NCBI GenBank assembly: GCA_002428365.1
Contig: DIVW01000040.1
Span: 79,924 to 143,923 of the forward strand
Origin: Propionibacteriaceae bacterium UBA6122
Lineage (GTDB): Bacteria > Actinomycetota > Actinomycetes > Propionibacteriales > Propionibacteriaceae
Reading direction: 5' to 3'
Length of the DNA: 64,000 nt
Below, one piece after another: positions 15,857-24,770 of this stretch. Below the pieces are notes generated by a model, which did no database searches, had not been told where the DNA came from, and worked only from the letters and a program-made list of their open reading frames with translations. Numbering within the stretch: position 1 is the stretch's first letter; every line of letters starts with the position of its first letter. A program made the position numbers and the translations under genes.

Positions 15857-16954
15857 GTGACGGACAACGCTGTCGGCACCATCGCGACGCACGACCGCGC
15901 GGCCCGCACCACTCGGGGGCCGCTCGCTGATGGTCGACTCCATGATCGATACGGTCGAATCGCAACAGATCTTCGGGTCAGTCTCACTGACCGGTGCTCG
16001 CTGCGATGTTCCTACTGCATGCCTGCTGAAGGACTGGACTGGTTGCCGAGCTCGAGTCTGTTGACCGACGATGAAGTGATTCGGTTGATCACGATCGGAG
16101 TGCGCGATCTTGGAGTCGAGCAGGTCCGCTTCACCGGTGGCGAACCCCTGCTTCGCAAAGGCCTGACCCGAATCTTGGCCGCCACCACTTCACTTCGTAC
16201 CGCCAGCGGACACGTCCCAGACACTGCGCTGACCACCAACGGAGTCGGCTTGGCCAACTCGGCAGCCGCCCTGAAGGCCGCCGGGCTGCACCGGCTCAAC
16301 GTCTCCATGGACACCCTGGATCCGAAGCGCTACGCGCGCATCACCGGCCGCGATCGGCTAGGCGACGTCATCGACGGCCTGACTGCTGCCGCGGCCGCCG
16401 GGCTGGGCCCGATCAAGACCAATACCGTGTTGATGCGTGGCGTCAACGACGACGAAGCCCTGACCTTGGTCCGCTGGGCGCTCAGCCGTGGCTACCAGCC
16501 CAGGTTCATCGAACAGATGCCGCTGGGTCCGCCAGAGACCTGGCAGCGAACGGTCATGGTTACCGCAGCAGACATCCTGGCCGAGCTGCGCACCGAGTTG
16601 ACCCTCGTGCCGGACGGTCCCGAAGCTCGCGGAGCAGCCCCGGCAGAGACCTGGTTTGTTTCCGGCGCTGAGGTTCCCGCCGACTTCACGCCCACCGTTG
16701 GCATCATCGCCTCAATCACCAAGCCGTTCTGCGAGACCTGCACCCGGACCCGCCTGACTGCCGATGGCCAGCTACGCAGTTGCCTGTTTGCCCGGGACGA
16801 GACCAATGTGCGCTCCCTGCTGCGCAGCGGCGCCAGCGACCTCGACATCGCCGACCTCTGGCGGGGAGCGATGGCAGCCAAGCAGTCCACTCACGGGATC
16901 GATGAGGGTTCATTTGTCCAGCCCGACCGCATTATGAGCGCGATCGGCGGCTAA
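15857..16954 (+). CDS. moaA: GTP 3',8-cyclase MoaA (radical SAM)
   Basis: A 365-residue radical SAM enzyme that performs the first step of pterin-cofactor synthesis from GTP. The N-terminal cluster motif is CSLRCSYC (C47, C51, C54), followed by VRFTGGEPLLRKG. The C-terminal substrate-binding cluster is CETCTRTRLT plus the cysteine of LRSCLF, and the protein ends in SAIGG, the double-glycine tail needed for activity in this family. I chose GTG 15857; an upstream ATG at 15809 is possible but would extend into the divergent promoter region. The partner MoaC, needed for the next step, is not in this window. Confidence 0.93.
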   Translation: MTDNAVGTIATHDRAARTTRGPLADGRLHDRYGRIATDLRVSLTDRCSLRCSYCMPAEGLDWLPSSSLLTDDEVIRLITIGVRDLGVEQVRFTGGEPLLRKGLTRILAATTSLRTASGHVPDTALTTNGVGLANSAAALKAAGLHRLNVSMDTLDPKRYARITGRDRLGDVIDGLTAAAAAGLGPIKTNTVLMRGVNDDEALTLVRWALSRGYQPRFIEQMPLGPPETWQRTVMVTAADILAELRTELTLVPDGPEARGAAPAETWFVSGAEVPADFTPTVGIIASITKPFCETCTRTRLTADGQLRSCLFARDETNVRSLLRSGASDLDIADLWRGAMAAKQSTHGIDEGSFVQPDRIMSAIGG

Positions 16955-17018
16955 GGAGGTCCCTCCCTGCCTTCCGTCGCCGTCCGAGTAGAGCACACAG
17001 ACCCGAAAAGCCGACCGG

Positions 17019-18152
17019 CTACGGCTTCAACCCGATGAGGTGCACCGCCGTGGCCTTGAACGTGGCCTCGACCAAGTCGCCTTCGCGCAACCCCATCTCG
17101 CTGGCTGACGCCTTGGTGACATCCGCGACTACCTTCGCCCCGCAGTCGACGCTAACCCGCACAAAGGGTCCTTTGCCGACGATCCTGGTGATCACGCCGC
17201 TCAGCCGGTTGCGGGCGCTGGTGGTTGGGGTGGGCTGGCTGACCTGCCCACTCAGCCGCAGCGTTACATCCTCAGGCCGGAGGCAACACATCACCTGCTG
17301 TCCGATCCCGAAGGTGGAGATCGCCTCGATCCGGCCCTCGCCGACCTCAACGACAGCAAGACCGTCGTCGATGGACGTGATCCGCCCGGGTATTCGCGTT
17401 TGGACGCCGACGAAGGCCGCCACGTCCTCGTCGCACGGCTCGGAAAAGACCATCTCGGGCACGTCATCCTGGCGAAGCTTGCCGTCGATGATCACCGCCA
17501 TCCGGGTGCCCAATCGCCCAGCCTCGTCGAGATCATGGGTGACCAGCACGGTGGCGCGCGGGGATTCGCGCAGGAGACGTCCAGTGTCGTCGATCAGTTG
17601 GGACCGGGCTGCGGCGTCAACCGAAGCGAAGGGCTCATCCAGCAACAGCACCTCCGGCTCCAGCACGAAAGCTCTGGCGAGGCTGACCCGTTGGGCCTCC
17701 CCACTGGAAAGCTCGCGCGCGGAACGATTACGCAGGGCCAAGACGCCTAAGCGATCGAGCCACTCGTCCACCCGGACGTCGGCCTGCCGTCCACGTATCC
17801 CCCGGAATCTCAGTCCAGAAGCCACATTGCGGCGCACGGTCGTGTCCAGCAGCATGGGTGCGGCCAGCACCAATCCGATACGGCGGCGCAGGTGGAGGGC
17901 GAGTCGCGGCGTCACTTTCTGGCCCTTCAGCAGCACGCTCCCCTCCTGCGGGCCGACCAACAGGGCAAGCGCCAGCAGCAGAGTGCTCTTGCCGGCCCCA
18001 TTCGGTCCCACGACGGCCACCGTCTCCTGGGCGCCTACCCCAAAGCTTGGGATGCTCAGCACCTCACGCCCGCCGCGCCTCACCACGAGGTCGCGTACCT
18101 CCAAAACGGGTCGGCGCCCTGCCTCTTTGGACGCGTCGGGATCGAAGGCCAC
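17019..18152 (-). CDS. tupC: Tungstate ABC transporter ATP-binding protein with TOBE domain
   Basis: A 377-residue ATPase. Walker A is GPNGAGKSTLL, the signature is LSSGEAQRVSLARA, Walker B is VLLLDEPFASVD and the switch His lies in LVTHDLDEAG. The last 90 residues form a Mop/TOBE-type oxyanion-binding region (LSGVITRIVGKGPFVRVSVD and TKASASEMGLREGDLVEAT), which may allow feedback inhibition by the transported oxyanion, as known for some Mod transporters. GTG 18152 starts one base after the permease stop. The gene ends convergently with moaA. Substrate assignment rests on the TupA partner. Confidence 0.9.
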   Translation of the reverse strand: MAFDPDASKEAGRRPVLEVRDLVVRRGGREVLSIPSFGVGAQETVAVVGPNGAGKSTLLLALALLVGPQEGSVLLKGQKVTPRLALHLRRRIGLVLAAPMLLDTTVRRNVASGLRFRGIRGRQADVRVDEWLDRLGVLALRNRSARELSSGEAQRVSLARAFVLEPEVLLLDEPFASVDAAARSQLIDDTGRLLRESPRATVLVTHDLDEAGRLGTRMAVIIDGKLRQDDVPEMVFSEPCDEDVAAFVGVQTRIPGRITSIDDGLAVVEVGEGRIEAISTFGIGQQVMCCLRPEDVTLRLSGQVSQPTPTTSARNRLSGVITRIVGKGPFVRVSVDCGAKVVADVTKASASEMGLREGDLVEATFKATAVHLIGLKP

Positions 18153-18153
18153 C

Positions 18154-18798
18154 TCAATGCCTCTTTCCGCTTTGCTGCGCCCAGGTCAAGATGCCATTCA
18201 CCAGGAAGGCAAGTGCGAGCAGAATGCCGGCCAGTTGGATGGCCGAACCGAAGTTGCCACGGCCAACATCAAGCACCATGGCCGTGGTCAACACTCGGGT
18301 CTGCCCGCTGATATTGCCGCCCACCATCATGGCGGCACCCACTTCGGAGATCACGCTTCCGAAGCCAGCCATCAGGGCAGCAAGTAGCGAGAGTCGAGCT
18401 TCGCGCCACAGCCAAAACACGGTTTGCATCCGCGATGCTCCCAACCCCTGAAGCTGAACCTGAAGTCGTGGATCGAGTTGGCCGATACCCGCAGCCGACA
18501 AACCAAGAATTACCGGGGTGGCGATCACGACTTCAGCCAGAATGATCGCCGACGGGGTGTAGATCATGTTGAGATCGCCCAGCGGGCCACTGCGCCACAA
18601 CAGCAGCGCAATGGCCAGTCCAGCGACTACCGGCGGTAGGGCCATCCCGGTGTTGACCACGCTGAGAACCAGTCCGCGGCTGCGAAAGACCGACAGCGCC
18701 AGCACAGTGCCCAGCGGCAACCCGATCAACAAGCTGATCGCTGTTGCGATGCCAGAAACCCCCAGAGATAGCAGGGTGATCTGGATCAGTTCGTCCAT
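18154..18798 (-). CDS. tupB: Tungstate ABC transporter permease
   Basis: A 214-residue membrane protein with about five or six helices (for example LLSLGVSGIATAISLLIGLP and VVAGLAIALLLW). The EAA-type loop that contacts the ATPase is around residues 120-145 (LGASRMQTVFWLWREARLS), and the segment GSVISEVGAAMMVGGNI is typical of TupB. It lies between tupC (one base apart) and tupA (27 bases). Together they import tungstate for the AOR cofactor. Confidence 0.92.
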   Translation of the reverse strand: MDELIQITLLSLGVSGIATAISLLIGLPLGTVLALSVFRSRGLVLSVVNTGMALPPVVAGLAIALLLWRSGPLGDLNMIYTPSAIILAEVVIATPVILGLSAAGIGQLDPRLQVQLQGLGASRMQTVFWLWREARLSLLAALMAGFGSVISEVGAAMMVGGNISGQTRVLTTAMVLDVGRGNFGSAIQLAGILLALAFLVNGILTWAQQSGKRH

Positions 18799-18825
18799 AA
18801 CGCGCTCCCGCCGACTGCGCGGCCG

Positions 18826-19728
18826 CTACTTCAGCGCATCCTCGGCCTTGCCGGCATCGGCGGTGAACAGGGCCTTGCCGTACTTGGCTTTGCCGAAGCC
18901 GGCGATCAACTTCTGGCCGTCGGCAGAGACGAGGTAGTCCGAGAAAGCTGTCGCGGCCACGCTATTCACCTTGGGCCACTTCGCCGGGTTCACGCTCATC
19001 ACGTGGTAAACGTTCAACAGGAACGGGTCCCCCTTCACCAGCGAGGTCAGCTTTAGGTTGGCCGAGTTGGCTAGGAAGGTGGCATCGTCGGTGAGGGTAT
19101 AGCCCTGCTTCTCGGAGGTGATCTGAAGTGTCGCGCCCATTCCCTGGCCGGACTGCAGGTACCACGCTTGGCCCTTGGGAGTGATCCCAGCCGTCTTCCA
19201 GATAGCGAGTTCCTTGGTCTCAGTACCGGAGCCATCGCCGCGGGCGACGAAGGTCGACTTTGAGTTGGCAATCTTGGTGAACGCCTCGCTGGCAGTCTTG
19301 GCGCTGGCGATGCCAGCCGGGTCGGCACCTGGGCCGACGATCAAAAAGTAGTTGTGCATCACGAGCTTGCGGTCGACCGCGAAGCCGGCGTCAGCGAGGG
19401 CTTTCTCCGCGGCCGGCGCGTGCACGAGCAGCACGTCCGCGTTACCCTCTTCGCCCATCTTCAACGCCTGCCCGGTGCCGACGGCAACGGTCTTAACCTG
19501 ATAGCCAGAGGCACTTTCGAAGGCTGGCACCAATTCGTCGAGCAGCCCCGAATCCTGCGTGGAGGTTGTGGTGGCAAGGATCAAGGTCTTTGGGTTGGAA
19601 GCAGCCGGGTCAGTAGCGCCGGAGGAAGGGGCTGGGCCGGAGCATGCCGAGAATGTCAGCAGGGCTGCGACCGCGATCACCCCGAAATGTGCTGAATGGA
19701 ACCGTTTCTTGATGGCCGTCGTGCGCAT
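18826..19728 (-). CDS. tupA: Tungstate-binding lipoprotein TupA
   Basis: A 300-residue solute-binding protein. The N-terminus has a lipoprotein signal peptide with an LLTFSAC lipobox. The mature part opens with LILATTTSTQDSGLLDEL, the TTTS signature that sets TupA apart from molybdate-binding ModA. Later conserved parts are NADVLLVHAPAAEKAL, FVARGDGSGTETKEL and GQGMGATLQITSEKQGYTL. This is the strongest evidence that the locus handles tungstate. The ribosome-binding site GAGAGGGG sits within a small possible hairpin (CCCCT/AGGGG) right before ATG 19728. It is first in tupABC. Confidence 0.93.
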   Translation of the reverse strand: MRTTAIKKRFHSAHFGVIAVAALLTFSACSGPAPSSGATDPAASNPKTLILATTTSTQDSGLLDELVPAFESASGYQVKTVAVGTGQALKMGEEGNADVLLVHAPAAEKALADAGFAVDRKLVMHNYFLIVGPGADPAGIASAKTASEAFTKIANSKSTFVARGDGSGTETKELAIWKTAGITPKGQAWYLQSGQGMGATLQITSEKQGYTLTDDATFLANSANLKLTSLVKGDPFLLNVYHVMSVNPAKWPKVNSVAATAFSDYLVSADGQKLIAGFGKAKYGKALFTADAGKAEDALK

Positions 19729-19984
19729 GTATGACCCCTCTCAAGGGGAGAAAGCTGATCGCTTGGTCAGCGCTTTGACTGTACTCGCGCACGGCTGAGG
19801 TAGGGCCCAAACGAGCGCGCACTACCCCGCAGACCGCCCGGGACGTCGCTGAGCTGTTGAATATTCCAGTCGAAGACCCGCCGGCCGCAGCGGACTGCAA
19901 AGATCAAGCTGTCAAGGGTCAAGATCAGACCAGGCTCAAGCACCAGCGGCCCGGCGCTGGCTGCTCACCATTTCGGAGGTACCC

Positions 19985-20473
19985 ATGGAGCTCTGCACGG
20001 TGATCACAGTCTCTGACCGAAGCGCCGCCGGCCTCAGGACGGATGTCTCCGGGCCAGTCCTGGCCCAGGCGCTGCGCGCTGGTGGCTTCGAGGTATCAGT
20101 GGTCGTCGTCCCCGATGGTGAGGATTCGGTCCGCAATGCCTTGCGGGCGGCGCTGGCTGCCGGCGCCCGGCTGATCGTGACCACGGGCGGCACCGGCGTC
20201 GGCCCCCGGGATCAAACCCCCGAAGGGACCGCTGCGGTCATTGACCGGGCTTTGCCCGGCATCGCTGAGGCCCTGCGCGCCGAGGGACGCCAGCATTCGG
20301 CCCATGCCGCGCTGAGCCGAGGCCTGGCCGGAGTGGTGAACCCCACCCCCACTTCACGCGGTGCCCTGATCGTGAATCTGCCCGGCAGTCCCAAAGCTGC
20401 CAAGGAAGGTGGCGAAGTGCTCCTCCCCCTTGCCGGACACGTCCTGGATCAGCTCAGCGGCGGGGACCACTGA
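19985..20473 (+). CDS. mogA: MogA/MoaB-family molybdopterin adenylyltransferase
   Basis: A 162-residue protein of the MogA/MoaB family that adenylates the pterin before metal insertion by MoeA. Motifs visible are ITVSDRSAAG near the N-terminus, the TTGGTGVGPRDQTPE loop and NLPGSPKAAKEG. ATG 19985 follows GGAGG. It stands alone on the plus strand, divergent from tupABC. With MoaA, MoaD, MoeA and the E1-like enzymes it covers most, but not all, of the cofactor pathway within 20 kb. Confidence 0.93.
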   Translation: MELCTVITVSDRSAAGLRTDVSGPVLAQALRAGGFEVSVVVVPDGEDSVRNALRAALAAGARLIVTTGGTGVGPRDQTPEGTAAVIDRALPGIAEALRAEGRQHSAHAALSRGLAGVVNPTPTSRGALIVNLPGSPKAAKEGGEVLLPLAGHVLDQLSGGDH

Positions 20474-20651
20474 CCGGCCCTTCGCTAGTCAAAAGGCCGC
20501 AATGAACGACCCGCTTTACCCTGCCCAGCGGGCAGCGTCCAAAGGGTGGGACAAAATGGCGAAATCTCTAACCCGGCCGTAATGCCGCAGGGGTTGGCTG
20601 TAACCAAACGCTGGTTCGCTAGATCGATAGCCAATCGAAAGCGAGCACACT

Positions 20652-21704
20652 GTGACGATTACTACCGCCAACCTCCGCGGAGTCACGGGGCGCATCCTGC
20701 ACCTCAGCGGCACCGTACGCGATTGCACTCTCAATGAGCGCAACGTCATTCCCACCTCATGCGGAGACTTGATCCCGCGTTACGAGAAGCTCGAAACCCG
20801 CACCAAGCCCGGGCAATCGCTGTCGTTCTACAAGTCCGGGGCCCTGCGCAGCGTCTACCTCGAAGACCAGACCGAAGTGGCCACACCCATCGGGCCGCTA
20901 CCGGCCGAGTTGGTCAGCTTCCATGAGGACGGCTCCCTCAACACCATTTTTCAGCTCAACGGCCAACTCAGTTACGCCTGGACCGAAACCGATGAGAAGC
21001 GGCTGGCCAAGGAATGGACGCTGGCCTTCGACTTCGCGACCATCACCGCAAAAATGATCGCTGTCCGCTTCCATCCCAGCGGCCAAGTGCGCAGCCTCAC
21101 CCTCTGGCCAGGTGAGACGCTCATGCTCAACACTCCGGTCGGCGAAATTGCCTGCCGCACCGGCCTTAGCGTTCACCCCAACGGCACCCTCGCCTCCTTC
21201 GAGCCAGCCCTGCCCGTCGCCCTGGAGACCCCGATCGGCTACGTGTTGGCCTACGACGTGGACGCGTTCACCATCGACGGCGACCAAAACTCGGTCCGCT
21301 TCGACGATCAGGGCAACCTCACCCAAGTCACCACCGCTGGCGAAGTGATCGTTGAGGGGCCGGACGGCACCGTCCACATCTCCTCCAAAACCCGCTACGC
21401 CCTCACCGAGGACGTCCGAGTGAAGCTCTCCATCGAGCTCAGCTTCGACGGCGATCAGGTGCGGATCGACACCGGACGGGCGGCGCAGACCTTCGCCATC
21501 GCCGAAAACAAGTTCACCGTCCTTACCGACATCAACACCAAAGGACTGACCTCCTGCGATGTGGGTTGCGACAGTGGCAGCTGCGATAGCGGCGACTGTG
21601 ACGGTGGCAGCTGCGACAGTGGGAGCTGCGAGACGGGCAGTTGCTCCACCGGCACCGGTTGCGACAGCTGTGTGGACGGCAAGTGCTCCGGGAAGTGCGC
21701 TTAG
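20652..21704 (+). CDS. Unknown protein with MORN-like repeats and a Cys-rich tail
   Basis: I do not recognise this 350-residue protein. Residues 1 to about 300 contain degenerate repeats of the type F-x-x-S/D/N-G-x-L-x-S...TPIG (for example SFYKSGALRS, SFHEDGSLNT, RFHPSGQVRS, SVHPNGTLAS), recalling MORN-like beta-hairpin proteins. The last 50 residues are a dense run of cysteines, about eleven, spaced mostly five apart in a C-D-S-G-S pattern and ending in DGKCSGKCA. No signal peptide is visible, so a cytosolic metal- or cluster-binding role is possible. It starts at GTG 20652 with a weak ribosome-binding site. It lies just downstream of mogA, at the edge of the tungsten cofactor locus. Confidence 0.78.
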   Translation: MTITTANLRGVTGRILHLSGTVRDCTLNERNVIPTSCGDLIPRYEKLETRTKPGQSLSFYKSGALRSVYLEDQTEVATPIGPLPAELVSFHEDGSLNTIFQLNGQLSYAWTETDEKRLAKEWTLAFDFATITAKMIAVRFHPSGQVRSLTLWPGETLMLNTPVGEIACRTGLSVHPNGTLASFEPALPVALETPIGYVLAYDVDAFTIDGDQNSVRFDDQGNLTQVTTAGEVIVEGPDGTVHISSKTRYALTEDVRVKLSIELSFDGDQVRIDTGRAAQTFAIAENKFTVLTDINTKGLTSCDVGCDSGSCDSGDCDGGSCDSGSCETGSCSTGTGCDSCVDGKCSGKCA

Positions 21705-21878
21705 GGCTCACTGGCGGGGGGGACGACTCAACCGTTCCTAACCCCTGATAGTTCTTCGGCAGCACCGGGCCGCCAAGTGATGTCAAGGGGCGGTGGGGGC
21801 TGTTGATGACTTTCCGAAGTTATCCACAGGTATCGAATCTGTGTTCTATTTGGGGGATGGGCGTGGCAGGGTTGAAGT

Positions 21879-23255
21879 GTGAAAGCAATCACCCTGATTC
21901 CGGCGGCGCAGGCCCTGGCTGAGATCGAATCTGCGCTAGACCGCATCGATCCGGCCCGGGCAGGGCTCGACGCGCCTTCGCGGCTGGCGCTGGTGCGCAG
22001 CTCGCGCCGAATCCGAGCACGGGTTGAGGCGCTGACGGCAACGCTAATTGGCGAGGCCGATCAGGCGAACGCTTCGCTGATCGCGGCTGGCACGCCGCTG
22101 AAGTCGTGGTTGGGCATGGGTGAGACGTTGTCGCGACGGGAGGCGTCCGCGGCGGTAGGACGGGCACGGGTGTTGGCGGAGCATCCGCTGATCGGCGAGG
22201 CCGCCACCGCCGGCCGGATCGGCATTGGGCAAGCTCAGGCAATCGGGCGAGTGCTGCAGGGCTTGGCCCCGCAGTTGAGCGCTCAGCAGCAAGCGGCGGC
22301 CGAACAGGTGATGGTTGGGCTGGCCAGCCACCTCGACTCTGAACAGTTGGCGAAGGCCGCACCCCTGGTGCTGGCGGAGGTGGCGCCCAGTGATGCCGAG
22401 ACGTTGCTGGAAACCAAACTGCAGCGAGAGGCCGAGCAGGCCCACCGGCAACGGAGCCTGCGCTGGTTTACCGACGCCGGTTCGATCAGATTCGAGGGCA
22501 GCCTGCCCCGGGCCGAGGGCGAGCGGCTCATCACCTTGGTGAACCTGCACGCCGAGAGCCTGCGACGCACCGCTATCGAGGCCCGTGATCCGCTGGCGAC
22601 CCCGGTCACCCAGGAGCAGCGCCGCGCCGACGCCTTCCTCGCGATGCTGCTCAGCGTCGAGAAGTCCAAGCCGATCCCAGGAGTTGGCGGCGCCAGGGTG
22701 ATCGTGAAGCTCGACTACCAACACCTACTCGGTGCGGCGGCCGCAGCTGGGATCCTGAGCGAAGACCAGCCGATCTCAGCGGCAGAACTGCGCCAACTAT
22801 GCTGCGATGCCGAGCTGATCCCAGCCGTCTTGGGCGAAGCTGGCGAAGTGCTCGACGTCGGTCGATCATCCCGGCTGGTTACCGCACCAATCCGCACCGC
22901 ACTTATCTTGCGCGACGGTGGCTGCGTTTTCCCCGGCTGCCGACTGCGCCCCGAGCTTTGCGAAGCTCACCACATCATTCCCTGGTGGGACGGCGGAAAT
23001 ACCGCCCTGTCGAACCTCGTCCTGCTCTGCCACACCCACCACGCGCTCGTCGAGCCAGCCAAGTACGGGCTGCGCGATCAGTGGCAGGTGCAACTCGACG
23101 CCACCGGCAAACCCGAGTTCATTGCGCCCCGAAGATGCCGATCCCAACTGGCGACGACCGAGTCGAGTTCGGCTGTCGATCCGGCACCAAGCCTTCGGGG
23201 TCGCGCTCAGCCCAATCCAGAACAACCCGGTGCACCACCGCGGCAGGTCGCCTGA
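21879..23255 (+). CDS. 13E12-type DUF222/HNH endonuclease-domain protein
   Basis: A 458-residue member of the family known in mycobacteria as REP13E12: a helical DUF222 region followed by a C-terminal HNH nuclease domain. The HNH core is CVFPGCRLRPELCEAHHI, then PWWDGGNTALSNLVLLC and HTHHALV, so both the zinc-type cysteines and catalytic histidines are kept. The start is GTG 21879. Such genes are multi-copy and thought to be mobile or selfish, but I see no flanking repeats. A DnaA-box-like TTATCCACA lies about 50 bases upstream. The last 60 residues are Pro/Arg-rich and probably disordered. Confidence 0.88.
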   Translation: MKAITLIPAAQALAEIESALDRIDPARAGLDAPSRLALVRSSRRIRARVEALTATLIGEADQANASLIAAGTPLKSWLGMGETLSRREASAAVGRARVLAEHPLIGEAATAGRIGIGQAQAIGRVLQGLAPQLSAQQQAAAEQVMVGLASHLDSEQLAKAAPLVLAEVAPSDAETLLETKLQREAEQAHRQRSLRWFTDAGSIRFEGSLPRAEGERLITLVNLHAESLRRTAIEARDPLATPVTQEQRRADAFLAMLLSVEKSKPIPGVGGARVIVKLDYQHLLGAAAAAGILSEDQPISAAELRQLCCDAELIPAVLGEAGEVLDVGRSSRLVTAPIRTALILRDGGCVFPGCRLRPELCEAHHIIPWWDGGNTALSNLVLLCHTHHALVEPAKYGLRDQWQVQLDATGKPEFIAPRRCRSQLATTESSSAVDPAPSLRGRAQPNPEQPGAPPRQVA

Positions 23256-23344
23256 CGGGCACGGCATCTGGGTGCACTACGGCTCAGCGCCGCGGCGGGT
23301 GGTGCCCGCAGTTGCCAGGCCCGCGGCTTGGAGCGCTGGGGCTC

Positions 23345-24079
23345 TCAGCCCACGTCCTCCTGGGGCACCTCAACGGTGGGCTCTTCGCTCGGCGCGGTGA
23401 TCGGGTCAGCAGTCACCGGGGCCGCGGGCGGCCCGATTGGTGCCGCAAGGTCGATGGTGCGCACCGTCCGCGGCGCCAGCGGAGCCGAAACATAGGTGGG
23501 TCGAGTGATCGGGATCGGATCCCACAACGAACCGACCGGCTGGATCGGCAGGCTCAGTTCGATCGAGTGCTCATGGGCCGCAGCGTCGAGTTGGCTGAGC
23601 GAAAGCGCGATCGTCTCCTCCTCGGTCCCGTTGCGAATCCGGTCGGCACGACGTTCGAAGTTGGCTCGCATCACCCGGACGCTGAAACGGGCCACCACCA
23701 GGAAGCCCACGATCACGGCGAACGGCACCAAGGCACCCCACCAGGCTCCGACACCGAAGGCGGCCAACGCAGCCACCAGCACTTGGGCGACCAGCAAGAA
23801 GATCAATACCCGGCGCCGCCGCTGGGCTGCCTGGGCGTCGAGCAGTCTAAGTTCCCGCAGTCCAGCCCGCCGAGTAAGCGGGGTGGAGATGTCGGCCTCC
23901 CCCGGATCGGCCTCGGCCAGCGAGGTTCCCGAGCGGACGATCGTCACCTCATTACTGAACGGAATTGCGGGATCAACGTCGTCGACGAGGTCCTCACCCC
24001 GGTGCCGCAGGAAGAAGGGCACCAGGTAGATCAGCCAGGCTGCCGCGATGGCGCCAAAGATCAGCCCGGTGAAACCCAT
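23345..24079 (-). CDS. glpR: GlpR/SepX-type divisome membrane protein
   Basis: A 244-residue protein with one N-terminal transmembrane segment (GFTGLIFGAIAAAWLIYLVP), then FFLRHRGE, a cytoplasmic part, a central pair of hydrophobic helices (VLIFLLVAQVLVAALAAF and the following one) and a Pro-rich C-terminus. The order glpR-GNAT-glp is the conserved actinobacterial arrangement in which GlpR is the membrane receptor of the gephyrin-like protein Glp in cell division (known from Corynebacterium). I chose ATG 24079; a TTG seven codons upstream is a weaker start. The assignment rests largely on this synteny plus the N-terminal pattern. Confidence 0.75.
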   Translation of the reverse strand: MGFTGLIFGAIAAAWLIYLVPFFLRHRGEDLVDDVDPAIPFSNEVTIVRSGTSLAEADPGEADISTPLTRRAGLRELRLLDAQAAQRRRRVLIFLLVAQVLVAALAAFGVGAWWGALVPFAVIVGFLVVARFSVRVMRANFERRADRIRNGTEEETIALSLSQLDAAAHEHSIELSLPIQPVGSLWDPIPITRPTYVSAPLAPRTVRTIDLAAPIGPPAAPVTADPITAPSEEPTVEVPQEDVG

Positions 24080-24139
24080 ACTCGAAACGGTAAGGGCCAA
24101 CCGGTGACTCAGGGCCGACCAGACCCGGAGTGTCGAGGA

Positions 24140-24760
24140 TTACCCCTGATCAGAGCGTCGTCGAAGGTAGCCAGCGAGCACCGATTCGGTCACTTCCTCG
24201 GAAGTCAGCACGAACATGTCGTGGTCGCGCCACTCGCCATTGACGTGCATGTAGCGCTCCCGCCGTCCCTCCAGCCGGAAGCCCAACTTGTAAACCACCG
24301 CCAGCGAGTTGGTGTTTTCCGGCCGAATCGCGATCTCTACCCGGTGTAGGCCGATGGCAAAACAATGGTCAGTGGCCATCGCCACCGCGGTCGGGATGAT
24401 GCCGCGTCCAGCCCACTCCGAGTCGACCCAGTAGCCGACCTGCGCCCAGCCGGCCGAGCCGCGGGTGATCCCGGAGACGGTCACTTGTCCCACGAATCTG
24501 GGCCGCTCACCGTCGGGGGTGTAATCCACCGCCCAGGGCAACACCAGACCAGCCTTCGCGCGAGTATTCAGGCTGCGCACCAGCTGGGCGAAAGTCATCG
24601 TTGGTTCAGGCGAGTTCGGTGGCCGGGTGGAATCCCAGCGCCGAAACCACATCGGTGACTGAGCTCGGATGCGAGCCCAGGCCACCTCATCGCGCCGCCG
24701 CAGCGGCCGCAGGGTGACCGGTGGGCTACTCAGCCGGACCGGCCAGTTCGGGTTGGCCAT
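24140..24760 (-). CDS. GNAT acetyltransferase, RimJ/RimL type
   Basis: A 206-residue N-acetyltransferase. It begins MANPNWPVRLSSPPVTLRPL, has the family pattern VGQVTVSGI for strands 4-5, the acetyl-CoA pyrophosphate loop around GYWVDSEWAGRGIIPTAV, and the typical end RPENTNSLAVVYKLGFRLEG...YMHVNGEWRDHDMF of ribosomal-protein acetyltransferases. ATG 24760 lies 11 bases after the glp stop, so the two form an operon with glpR. The likely substrate is the N-terminus of a ribosomal or other protein, which is unproven. Confidence 0.88.
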   Translation of the reverse strand: MANPNWPVRLSSPPVTLRPLRRRDEVAWARIRAQSPMWFRRWDSTRPPNSPEPTMTFAQLVRSLNTRAKAGLVLPWAVDYTPDGERPRFVGQVTVSGITRGSAGWAQVGYWVDSEWAGRGIIPTAVAMATDHCFAIGLHRVEIAIRPENTNSLAVVYKLGFRLEGRRERYMHVNGEWRDHDMFVLTSEEVTESVLAGYLRRRSDQG

Positions 24761-24770
24761 TCGCCGCGGC

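Noticed and set aside
16941..16960. Ribosome-binding site AAGGAGGT after moaA
   Set aside because: No start codon with a credible frame follows; the sequence simply lies in the gap before the convergent tupC.
21822..21830. Replication origin at a DnaA-box-like TTATCCACA
   Set aside because: Only one exact box is visible and no dnaA, dnaN or AT-rich unwinding element is present.
21879..23255. Mobile element around the 13E12/HNH gene
   Set aside because: No terminal inverted repeats, target-site duplication or transposase is visible around the gene.
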